Assembly: GCA_947172415.1 (NCBI GenBank)
Contig: OX359200.1
Coordinates: 4,590,501 to 4,654,500, forward strand
Source: Chondrosia reniformis
Lineage: Eukaryota > Porifera > Demospongiae > Chondrillida > Chondrillidae
Length of the DNA stretch: 64,000 nucleotides
Reading direction: 5' to 3'
In this document: positions 21,920-34,900 of the stretch, piece after piece
How the letters are laid out: the number at the start of each line of letters is the position of its first letter
Position numbering within the stretch: position 1 is the first letter of the stretch
Notes under the pieces: model-generated
What the model was told of the DNA's origin: nothing
The model's input: the letters and a program-made list of their open reading frames with translations, nothing else
Database searches by the model: none
Made by a program: the position numbers and the translations under genes

Positions 21920-22330
21920 TAATTAAAAAATAGCGTTCGAAGATCTAGAGGCCCTAAATTTGGCACCTTCAAAAGTAACACGCTTCGGATAGAGCGCGTT
22001 GAAGTCTAGGGTAGCCTATTTCCTAGTTCGGAAACATTCATGACGATTTAATACTTGTGTGTACCTGCGTAAGTTCGCATGTTAGCGCTAGCTCATTGGA
22101 AAAATGAAAAAATTAATGAGGAATTGCAGAATTTGGCCTATTTCGGTTTAGCCACTTTGTTAAGGTGTAGAGAATCGAAACATGTTTTGGCGTTTAGAAA
22201 AGCATGCAAAAACGACTGCAAACACTCGAATGCAACCAAAAATCCTATCGCTGTTGATTTATGAGGTGTTAATTGATAATACATTGGATAGGGCGGCCAT
22301 GTTTTTTTTTTCCGGCCATCCCTACTTAGA
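21920..22330. repeat. Repeat family B copy
   Basis: Blocks acgcttcggatagagcgcgt, ttcggaaacattcatgacga, gttcgcatgttagcgcta and gggcggccatg match the other family B copies. It ends at ggccatccctactta, the same terminal word family A uses, so the two families may share mobilising machinery. Confidence 0.55.
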
Positions 22331-22924
22331 GAGCTAATGGTGAGCCTGTACATGTATTGTCCATTCTATTAATAATATTGTTATAAGCTTTGGAATTTAC
22401 TGAAGTGAGGCATATATACAAGGCTGGCTGAGTAGATTATATTCTGGCAGAAAGTCCGAGTCAATGGGCTCATTTATATACTCTGTTGTCCACAACAATG
22501 ATTAATTTACAATGATATGCAATGCAGGTGACCATGACTAATTGATCATGATTCACACATACTGACTTTTCTTGGGGTGAATATACCCCACCATTAACCA
22601 TGCAACCCGTTGCCAAGGTAATGGGGTATATTATATAAAAACATTAACGTTATAACGTTATAAAAAGCAGGATTGATTATGGCGTACATAGTGTATGTAT
22701 ACACTATCATGGTCCAGGGTTGACCAGCAGACTATACTTCCAGTTATATTTATAATTAATAGTCCATATTATGAATACACTTGACAGTTAGACATGTATA
22801 CATTATATAAAATACAAACTTATAAAAGCTACTGTATATATGAACAAAGCAAATGCTATATATATGCAATGTAGAAGTACATACGTATATATGTAACTCT
22901 GGGATCTACATGTTGTATATAATC
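22331..22924. other. No gene recognised (3' flank of the TRP gene)
   Basis: AT-rich DNA with a small perfect hairpin at about 22687-22707 (catagtgtatg / catacactatg). No coding signal. Confidence 0.4.
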
Positions 22925-25900
22925 CTAAGATGGATCCTGCATGTTTTCAGTGTTTATGGGTGTTCCTGGATCTTCTTTAATAATACCAATTCTATGATCC
23001 TCTTTCTGCCAACAAGCAGGAGAACTAAGTGGTGTGTGAGAGATTGAATTATGTTTCCCAACCTCATCCTTCACACTTGAAAGCTCTCCCTTTAAAAAAT
23101 CTTTTAGTTCTCTTGCCAGCTCTGATTTCAGTTTTTCCGAAAGGTCTTCCTTAAACTCTCTTTGTTTTTTTGAATCAAAGGACCTACAGACGCATACAAT
23201 TTTAATGTTAATACTACCGTAATAAGGATTGTCACTTGAAATATATACTTAAACAACCCTTCCATATTCAATCCCAATTGTACAACTATCGGTTTATCAG
23301 GCAATACGTTACTTTGGCACGCTTAGCCTTGTAAACGTGACCTTGCAGAAGTGTAATTGAAGTGTATAAATACTTTTTAATAAATGCGTTCGAAAGGAGA
23401 TGTGCAAAGTTCGCATTATTAATTAGTTTCCAGAATTACATGCTCTTCGGATATCATCATCAGTGGCACAATATAAAAAATAGGGAGGTGCAATATTCAC
23501 GTAAATACATTATGCTATTAACAGGCAACAAGGGATGGAAGTGACAATAAACATTTACGATAATTTACTTATATCTTACTCTTTAGCTAGTTTCTTTTCG
23601 TGTGATTCTTTCAATGCTTCAATTCTTTCTTTATCTATTATATAGAAAGATATGTTTCATGAGTATTGGATACATATCTGCGTGTTTGCTTTAACTTACT
23701 AATTATAAGATACTGTCTGTAAGGGAATTTCTTTTGAGTATCTTGTTTATACCTTTTGAGATGTCTGGCTAAAGCTTGATAGTATTTGGTGTTAACTTCC
23801 TCTGTAGTATCCTCATATGTCTTGCTAATTTGGGCAATCAGTACATTTATCAGGACAACAATCACAAAGAACAGGAAGGAAAGGTAAACTATCATTGGAA
23901 GCCACCTAAATATCAATTGAAAAGTCAATAAATCACCTCAAGTATGCTAGCTAAACTTTATGGAAAGTATCTTTCTAGCAAGAATACTTACGAGAATCCA
24001 ATGTAATTTCCTGTGCTATCAGTTGCAAAATAGTCATCCAATAATCCTCCACCCTCAACTACTGTTCGTATCCCAAGGAAGACACTATGCCACGGATAGC
24101 TATATATAAAAGAAAATATAATGATATACGTATATGTAAATACATACATATGCTCTTATGGTCTTATTCCCAAACCACTTCTGGCTACTATTTTAATGCA
24201 TCTGAAAATGCATGGTCTGGTGCACTGCCAGAACACTAGAGCAATCAAATTATAGGAAAGTCACGTATGTGAAATAGAAAATAAACATTTCTTTACTTTT
24301 CTACCAATAACTTAATGTTGTACTTTTTCTCTTATGTGGAAGGATGGACATCCTGAAACAACAGTGGTAACAAAGAAAGCAGTCTTCCGCTGTTAACATC
24401 TTGTCGTGATTAATGGACTTAATTTAGGCCCTCGTAGTCATGCAACATGTAATGATATCAATACTTAAGATTCCCAAAACCAGATTTTCAAGTAAAATCA
24501 CCAGACCATCTACAGGCACTTTAAAATGGTGGCGGGAAGTGGGATGGGAGCGAGTATACTGTATACTTTAAGACGTGCTAACTATCACTTACAGTGTATC
24601 TAGAGGATGTAATCTTTGATCTGGCCTAACATTTCCATTATCCTCAATCACTATTCCGGACCTCAGTGCAAGGTAAAATGAGCCCACAAAGACATAAAGG
24701 ACCAGAACAAAGAACACCAAAAACCTAGATATGTCTTTCTTCAAAATTTCCACCAAGCCAAATAGGTAAACTCCAGTAAACCTATAAACACAAATTAACA
24801 TTTATATATCAGTAAATAATTAAGTAAATAATGGAAAGCTAAAGTATAATTTATATATAAATATGGTGTTCAAGACACAGTAACTTCATTACTTATATAT
24901 TTGTAAAAATCAATATAATACAAAACTACATTAGTACTCTTAAGGATTAACTTAAAAATACATGATTACATAGAATTTGAATAATAAAATGCACAGAGAC
25001 TGCATGGACTAAATATCTAATATATACAATTTTTGGTAGTGGCAGCATTTACATTATTCTCAAATTATATATTCACAAAACATTGCTATATACAACATAT
25101 GTATACATAGTACATTTGCATTGACAAATCGTATGTATATACTGATTTGTTTTCTTTCTTACCAATATATACGTTTATAGTCACCTAAGCAAATCTTATA
25201 CGTTTCTACTATTTATTAGTGATATATATGTATATAGAAACCTAGTCTGCATAAGGATTAAGGTATATAGCCTAAAATACAAAACACTAACTTACTTGTA
25301 AACTGCCATAAACTCAAAAATCAACATTGCATTGAAGAAATAGGTCAAGCAAGCAAACACCCATTGCTGTGTTGATGCATAAACACACACAATATTTATA
25401 GTAACATTAACGTTGTTTGATGAAGGTCTGCTACAGTAGTCAATGCCAGTTGATGCACACCAGGTTGTAGCAGCCCTCAAAGGAACCACAAACAATACTG
25501 GGATTAATATAGCAGGTATCTGCAGCCAATTGAGATGATCCTTAAAGTACTGCTTTGTCCTAAAACAGACATATACGTACATAGTTTTATGAAATTATCT
25601 GTACTCAAAAAATAATATCCGATTATAAATTTTACTTTTCATAACGTATATCTCCAAGCACATCTAACAGTTTCCAGACAAAGTACAGCAATGAGAGTAT
25701 CTCGAATGCAAGTCTAGCCCAATCCCAGTTGTCTACATAGCACCCTGGATTAAAATGGTCTGGTATGGCAGCTATGAGGAGAGCCAAAGTCAATATTACC
25801 ATTCTAATAAGATAGAATAAAAACAGCTTCCTACAGTGAAAAAAAGAGACCTTGTGGTTACAATGGATATGAGATAGATATGAAAGTTTGCATTCCTTGC

Positions 25901-28900
25901 ACTATATATAGTGCTGTAATTTGAAATTGATACGATACACCTCATAAAAAGATATAAATTGTACAACATTACTTGGCAAAAATAATAATAAAATAGACGG
26001 ATGGCCAAATATAGAGTGAAACTGGATTAATACATACTGTACCTAGGATGATATGAAATATACACTTCAATTTACTGATACAAGTATATATAGTTTAAGT
26101 TAAAAAATGTGGGTTATATACAGTGAAATCTCTATCCAAAGGACATGATGGGACATCCTGGTTTGTATGAAGAGTTCCTTTAGGAAACTGTTCAATTAAA
26201 GTACCTATTATTTACATTATTGGAATAAATAATTAATAGAGAGCATTATCAGCTTGAAAACAATACTACAAATTAGAGTAGTAGTCTCTAACTCAGTTAT
26301 ATCATATATAGGTATACAAGGTTTCACTGTATATCTATACGTATATATATAATCATAGTAATATGGAGTATGTAATGTACAACCCATGGAAGGTTCTATA
26401 TGCGTAGAAGGTTTAGATAAGCATTGAATTAGGGGGATATATTTAAATCACATTACCACAGAAAGGAGCTGGGGGCATTATGTACCATATACAACGTGAT
26501 CATGAATTGCTGATTAATAGTTGATACAGGATTTAAAGTAACCCTTATGCATTCATTTTCTTAATTTAGGCAATTTCTTTAGTCCCTGAAGCAAATTTAA
26601 CGACTTACATTGCCTTTTTAGTCATTTCAATACTGCATGGGCTGCTTGAATTCAATGGCAATAGGGTATAAATCAGTTATATATAGCCCATTGCCTCATA
26701 CTTCTATCTGAAGTATATATGATTACTTGCAATTGGCCTTGGCCTTGTATATATAATATTTCGGCTATAGTCCTTGCCACTTGGTTATTACTATATATTA
26801 TGATTTGCTATACTAAATGGTTGTATTCCTTACGAATGATGGCCAAATGCAAAATTCCACTTGTAATCCAGCAGAGTTTGCACAGCAGGATGAGAAGCAA
26901 CTGTCTACAATTATACAATTAAACAGACTATATATTATATATATACGACAATTTGGTTCATACAATATAATTGCTATACATTGTTTAAATTAATTTATTA
27001 TAGCAGGAGAAAGGAATCAAAGCACTTATTTTGTTCTAAATTATAGCTCCGTTTATTACATTACAAATAAATAATTTATTATTTTCATATTTATTAGTTT
27101 TTTTCTTTTGTAAAATGTGGACTTAACTATATATATACTTCTAATAACCCTATGTAAAAAAACTGAAACCCCTTTCATATAACCACTGTCTCTCAAACTG
27201 TCTCCTTTTTCCTGTGGTCTAGATTATGATCTGTAAGCTATGTACGTAGCTCAAGTGTGATATACGTATATATATGATCTACATATATGTATGCACATAT
27301 GGTCTCATGATAAGTTTACCAGTTCTGAAAGTACATTTTGATGTACATGTGTTAATGTATATACAAGTACTGTTTTATCTTAGCTTCCTACAGTGTTTCT
27401 GAATGATTCAATTAAAAGATAAAAAGTGCTGTAACCATTCAATAAACATAAACAATTTTCTTAGGTTATTGCTTATATATAGGATATTATAATTTGCACT
27501 ATGCACAGTATTTATATACAGCTTACTTTATGTAGTGAGGCCAGATGATAAAGTGAAATTCTCTCACTAGTCTCATGATCATCTTCTAACCTACTTTGCC
27601 TGTCAAATGGCTTTGTGCAAGCACGCAAGAAGTTGAGTGGAATCTTCAGAATGCAAACTAGTAGTACGAGGAGACTGTAGCAAAACCCATGGCCATCCTT
27701 ATCAACTTCCTGATTGTTTCCTATTTTATGAAAGTCATAGCGGGGGCTTTCAGTGTCAAGGGCTTCACAGTTGACCACTGTATTTCCAACAACAAATTTG
27801 CCCAGTGCAGCCTCAGTCAAGTCCTTTATTCATTACAATTACAATATTATAAAAATACTAATATTACACATAAAAAAGTAAATTAAATACCTTTTGCTCG
27901 TCTGAAAGAAACTTTTCAAGGCGGAGGCCACTAGTACTGCCAGTTACTATAGCAACAAAGCTATATAAAAGGTAATTTAAAATTCTGGATACACATTCTG
28001 AAAATATAATGTTTAAAAATAATGAAAAATGAACTTAGAAGTAGGGATGACAGTACCTTCAATATGACTAGCATATCTGGAAAGCAGCAGCTACAGGCCA
28101 ACGTTTGTTGTTTTTCACTTAACAAAAATTAAGCTAGACTGTTTCAACTTTCTAAGATTGCCATTTACAAATTTAACACTTATTTTCAGCAGAAAATGGG
28201 AGCTAATTAAAATGACCCTTTCGATTCTTACATAATACAAGTACTTAAAAAATCATGCAATAATCATTTACTTGCCTTACCGTAACATAGGCATTTTGTC
28301 AATTTTTGTCTTAACAGCATTACAATCATTTGACTTCTTCTCCAGATAATATTCCAGCTCTTTAATGTCCTGATCAACTCCATCACGTGTTTGAGTGGAA
28401 CCAGAAAAGGCATTCAAAGCTTTTTGTAGCTGTTTATCCAATTCTGCATATGAATAAAAATTTTCAGACAATGTTAACTGTACACATAAAGCAATATACG
28501 TAAATGATGTCTTAATTTATGAAGAAAGTGTATACAAATAATGCAGTATGATTCTGAAAAAAAGAGAATGACTGATGGTTTGGTGTGTTTGGTCAATGAT
28601 GATGTACCATCAGTGCTTCTTAAGGTAACTTTCATAGCCACCTCCTCCATTGTATAAACTGAGGTTTCCCAAACTGATTTCCATAAACTATCTGAAGCAT
28701 TGTCAAAGTTTGCAAGGAAGACATCTAGTGCAGTATGACCAGACTCATCAGTTAACTCATGGTCTAAGCCCTTCTCCAGAAGTAAACTTGCTAAGTCAGT
28801 CTTGTGTATTGCTGTAGCAATATGAAGTGCGGTCCTACCTCTAGCATCCTGAACATTTTTTAATTCTGGACCTAAGTTTAAAGAGGAAGATGTAAAGATT

Positions 28901-31900
28901 CACTCTATTTCAGTAGAAAATATTGTGAAAGACACTTACGGTGATCACAAATATATTTTATTGTCTCTTTTCTGTCACAATATGTTGCATTATGTAAAAT
29001 AGTCCATCCTTGCTAAAAATAACAAATAATGTAATATGATAAATTGACACATGTAAAGTCTGATTTAACTTTTTGTCTAAAATATCAATCATAGCGTACT
29101 ACCACCACCCTCCTGTAGAAACTTTAACTTCTATATTATATCTTTTGCTTTTTGGATTAGAAACTTGGTTGCAACAGTATCTTCTACATCAATGAGTACA
29201 GTATTTTGCAATTTGCATTAACTGAACACATATTTGGATTGAATTGATGTTCAATAGAAAACCTTTGCATCGAACATTGAACCAATGAAGAATTCAAAAG
29301 CCCAAAAAGCAGTAATTCAATCCGAAAATGCAATTAATGTGAAAAACTATAATGTCCTTCAAGTCTAGCATACAGGAACAATAAATAACATTTGTCAAGT
29401 CTTTCTGTGAAATCTGTCTGCCACTTGGCTTATATAAGTATACGTTTAAGTTATGTATATTTTCAGTATATATACGTACAGTACAAGTTACAATAAATAC
29501 CTTAGTATATGTTTTGTTCCACTCGGCTTTATTTAGGTTTAGTCCATATTGTAAGAGTAAGTCTACCTTTTTTAGAAACTCCATTGAGACTCCTGCTAAG
29601 TGTAAGGCAGTAACATTGCTCTACATGTATAAGTACATATACACATATAAGATAGAAAAAAGGTTTAGGCAAGCCTTATAAGATATAACTTACAAACCTT
29701 GTTTCTAACATTAGGATCAGCACCTTTAAGGAGAAGCAACCGCATATCTTCTATCCCTCCATACCTTGCAGTCAAATGCAAGGCAGTTTCCTCCAGGTCC
29801 TGTAACATGCATACAAATGTAGAAAGGAATACCTAACAATAATCCTTTAGGTATCAAATGGCATGCTTAAGAACACATAGTCAAAAATTGCACTAGAGAG
29901 CTGTTCTGAGAATGACAAACCTCATCATAAACTAGTGATACATCAGCTCCATGCTCCAAAAGGATAACCATTGCTTCATGGTTAGTGTGACCATCAGCAC
30001 AGCATGTCATTAGAGGGGTCTTTCCATTCATGTAGTCTTGTTTATCAATAAAAGTACCCCTTTGCAGTAATTGCTTCATTAACCAGATACAATCACTGTC
30101 TCCTTTCATTGCAACAACTTTGTGGAGTAATGACGAATCTGCATCACACTCCTCTTGAGCTTTAAGTGGATCAGCCCCTCTGCTCATCAGCTCCGCAGTC
30201 ATGCACATCACCTTGATGACAATGTAATGAAGGTTTCAATAGCAAATAAATGGCATATAGTAAATAAAATTACCTACCAAATAAGGACAGGATATGTCAT
30301 AAGGGCATTTTGCTATTCCAAACAAAATAGCAAGTGCTTTGTGCTTTTCCCCACCAATAAAACTTTCCTTGAGAAATGCATCAACCATCTTTACCACTGC
30401 ATAAGCTTGCTGATCACTTATCTCAGCTGAAAGACCCTTAAAATGATCATAACCACATACAGCTTTAACCATTTCAGCCTATAAAGGAGAGGTTAGTTGA
30501 GTATTATTGAAAATCACGGCAGCTCAACAAAATTACAGGTTATATATGTTTTTAAAGAGTTGCATTTTATCCTTACTGGGTCTTCCTCATTCGTTTGAGT
30601 ACCCTTAGATTTGGTAAACGTTTCCAGCTTTTCTAACCACTGCTTCATGCTGTCAAAGTTCTTATATTCTAGCAGAACTTTATATTTTTTGAAACATTGG
30701 GACTTTTGTGATTTTGCAGGTTTTGTGCTGACTTTAGTCTAAAATAGAGAAACAAAGAAAATGTCAGAGAAAGGTATTCATATATATGATACCGTATATA
30801 TTTGATTACACATTCTACATAGTTCACCTTGTCCTTAAGAAGCTTAATTATATTGTCATTTTGCTTTTCTTGACTTCTGGCTACATCCAAAGCTGTCCTA
30901 CCAAACTAAAATTGAATATCAATTCTGTGATAGTAAAGTTTTGCATATAATTACTTGAGATGCATGTACCTTATCACAAGTATTTGCATCAATTCCTTGA
31001 TCAAGGAGCATTTCAACCATGGAATCACTTGTGTAAGGGCTTGCAGCTGCCACATGTAAAAGAGTCTGTCCATCCTACAGTTGTAATTAACAAAACAAGA
31101 GGAAGACATACACTTCAATGAAAACTAAATTGTGAAAAATACTTTTATGTATGTACGTACATACGTACATTGTCAGTTGTTTTGTCCAATGGCACATAAC
31201 CTTCTGAGACAAAAAATTCCACGACATAGTCTAATCCATTCTTTAATGCCAAGAATATTGGAATTCTACCCAGCTATAGAGGAAACCTTTGTATATATAT
31301 ACATGAATGTAATCATATTTCTATTTCCTAAAAATTTCAAAAGACTCATGATCCATAAATAAATTAAAACTATAGCAATTACTGTATTTGGGTTACTTAA
31401 ATGTATACAGTCACTTGTAACATGTTACCATACATTGTATTTACTGTGTGTTACTGAATAATATTTATATGAACCTTATCTTTTTGACAAATTGGCTCTT
31501 CCAAAAGCATCTGTGGGCCATCATTTTTAGAGTGGCTAATCAGAAAACTGTCAATTACATTTATCCATTCAAGTAGATATTCAGAGGAATCTATAATCTT
31601 GTAACCATGCATTAACAGGTCATGATGAGGAGTCTGTCCATCCTACAAATAAAGGAAAATATTATAGAATAGAGAAAACCAATGCACTATTGTAGTATAA
31701 CAGAATATACAGTGACTGCTCAATAGACTGGATCAGTCACAGTCACTGGTGCACCCACCTAATAATCCTAGATCCGCCCCTGTATTATGCCATTTGTATA
31801 TAATTACGTACTTTGACGGTTTTGTAATATTATTATTTCACTAATGAGGACCCAGGATTGGGCTCAAAAGTTTAACATTTGTCTATAATGGAATAAGGAT

Positions 31901-34900
31901 TTCCTCTAACTGCGTCAAACTTATCTTTGTAAAGGTTCATCTTTCAACTTTGGGAGCATCTAGAGACGCAGTTTTTAGATTCTTCTTTCTGCCAAATGTT
32001 TCGACCCTGGGGGTCAGTCACTGAAGAAGACCCCCAGGGTCGAAACGTTTGGCAGAAAGAAGAATCGAAAAAACTGTGCCTCTAGACGCTCCCCAAGTCG
32101 AAAGATGAACCTTTACAAAGATAACATTTGTTTAGCGATTTTGGCTAGTGGAGTTTCTTTATTGATCAAAAGAATGCAAGAACCTAGCCACACAGAAACA
32201 TTCCACTTGTGTGTAATTATACATGTATAAAAAGTGAAACTAAATGTAATTTTCAATTACTTATATACAGTGCTTGGTGGTAAAAGATGGCTAAGAGGAA
32301 TTATACATAAGTCGATGATTTATTTTTTGTACGCCTAAATGACATTTTAAAATTATTTGACCACTTGAGAAAAACTTTAACCACTACGCATCCATCTGCA
32401 AACAGCTCTACACTAAAAATCTCTTCTGTGATATCTTAACCTACAAGATTTTAATATGGTCGCCTAAACAAATTTCTTTTGCAGCAATATAGGAGCAATT
32501 CTGCCTTATACTTAATGGGTACATATACAAATACACTTTATCTAACCTTCCCTCCAACTTGCTTATTTGGTAGCTCCTTCTTAATTAGTTAGTTAAATTG
32601 TTACAGATTGCCAAATGGGAAAAAGACTACAGGTGAATGGTATAATTGGTGGTGGTGTATTTGCATTGGTAGAACAGTTTTTTCCAATGTCCTCTTTCCT
32701 GTTCTTTCTGGCAGACACTTGTAGTTCTAGGGGAATAGGTACAGGACAGAGCCTGTGGCAGCTGCAGACTGTAGGAGGTTCAGTGCTTATATTGTGGCAG
32801 TCTGTTCACGCTTATTCTGAGTACATGGCCCAGCCAATTGCAACCCCACCTCCTCGCCTTGACTCTCCAGGATTTACATCCATAGAGGAGTGTGGAGGCA
32901 ACCCTAGACTTTAGGACTCTAAGTTGGAGGGGGAGTCTTCGACTAGTCCAGATACGGCCCAGTTGCAATTGGTTAACTGCACCCTGCGCTAAGCCAATCC
33001 TTTGCTCCACCTCTTCCTCTGTGCCACCATGACTCATAAGTAGTCCTCCCACATAAACAAAGAAGCCTACATTCTCCTAGCAGGATTGGTTGCTCTGATG
33101 CTCTCTCTTGGTTGCTTGGACAACCTTGTCTGTGATCTGTCCTTTCTCGAGCATTCTAGCTCTGTCTCGTGGTCACCTGTACACCATCTGCCTTGGTGCA
33201 CTGCTAGGGAGTGCTTGTTGGGGTATGGCTTGCCGCATCATTCACATACGTGTGGGTGCTTCAAGGTAGCCTCTACCTCTGCTTCCTTGGTAAATGTCAC
33301 TTGCATTTTCCTTGCTATTCGTAGGACTTTGGTCTTGACCACATTCATGGACATGCATATGGCTACCTTCTGCAACTTGTCTCGTAGGATGTTGAGCAGC
33401 TCCTCTGCCTCCTCTCGGTTATTGTTGAGCGTGGCGATGTCATGTGATGTGCCTTTCTTGTGCAGACATACGATCTCTCTGCATAACCAGTCTTTTGGTA
33501 GGGGAGTTGTTGGTGGATGCATCAATGGAAAGCTGACAGGTTTACTCAATTGCTTTGGGTGATGACTTTATCAATTCAATTTTCACCCTGTCACAGCCTG
33601 GTGCCTTGTGTCACCTGAGACTGCTGATGGCTTCTACAACCTCTTCCTTCTCAATCTCACCACTGAATTCATTGCTCGCACTTGTTGCTTCTTGCTGAGA
33701 TATAGTCTCTGCTATCAGCCCTGCAGCTGGCTCTCTGTGGCCCATCTACTGCTGCAAATTTCTTTGTGCAGAAGTCACACCATCTTGCCAATCTCTGCTG
33801 CTCAGATCTCAGGTCTCCTCCGTTACCATCAAGGGGTAAAATTCGCAAAAGCCTTCTTCTTCATCCCACCACACAGTAGTCGGGCAATGTAGTGGACCTG
33901 CCAGGTATCACCAACTCTTTCAGCGTGTTCCATGGGTGGGCTGAGTCGTTCTATGTGATCTCGATAGTCCTTGCGTAGTGGGTGACTGATGATTCGTGTC
34001 TGTTCCCGGTGCACTCCTCTTGTGTTTACTTCCCTCTGTCTCAGTTACCAGCAACCAGCTGCACTCTCCTCTCTATCAGTTGTACCATTTCTGTGGACCG
34101 GTATGCCCTGCGTTTGTCACACTTAGAGGGCTGAAGATGTTCTTTAGCTGCTTTCAGTACACTATCTCTTAACTACTTCCACCTTTGTCCGGTGTCTCTC
34201 AGAGAGTCAGTGCCCAAGACTGCCTCAGTGAGCTGCAGTAAGCCTCCCTAGCAGTTGGGTTGCTGTCCAGTAGACTTGTGTCATATGCTTGTGGTGGTTT
34301 GGTTGCCTTTAATTTCACATGTAGGCATGCCATCAGGGCTCTATGGTCTGTCTTAGTTGGCCCACCCCATTGCTTGAGTGAGGTACCCCACCTCAACTTT
34401 ACGGCACTCACCCATCTGCCTGAGATGAAGATGTGGCCAATCTGCCCAGGGTAATAGTCTGGGTTGCGACTGATCTATGTGTTCACAACCCAGTGTGTCT
34501 TCAGCGGGGCTGGAAGTGTGTGAATGCCACAATCAGGCCAGTAGCCCCTAGAGAGTCCCTCATGAAGCTACTGTTCTTGTTGTCTCTGGGGTGAATCGAC
34601 CAGTAGCCGACTGGTTGTACTACATGAGCCACTTTGTGCAGTTGTCCCCCAGGCCAGGCGGCTGTTGAAACCCCAAGCACTATGACATGTTTGGACACCA
34701 CACTCACAGTCATCCACAGCCATTCTAGGTGGTGATCGCTAAATCTCCATTCAAACGAGGTCTGCTTCACCACCTATTCCAGCGCCAAGTGGGGGTTTGC
34801 CATGAAGGTGACTTGCAACACCACTTCTGCCATCGTGGCATGCCACCATTTTGAAGTGGGAAACAAAAAAGTTCCTTCTTGTACATAGAAGAGTGTCAAC

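Noticed and set aside
33086..33892. Long plus-strand frames (up to 158 codons)
   Set aside because: They are antisense to the decayed LINE reverse transcriptase, which explains their openness and higher GC.
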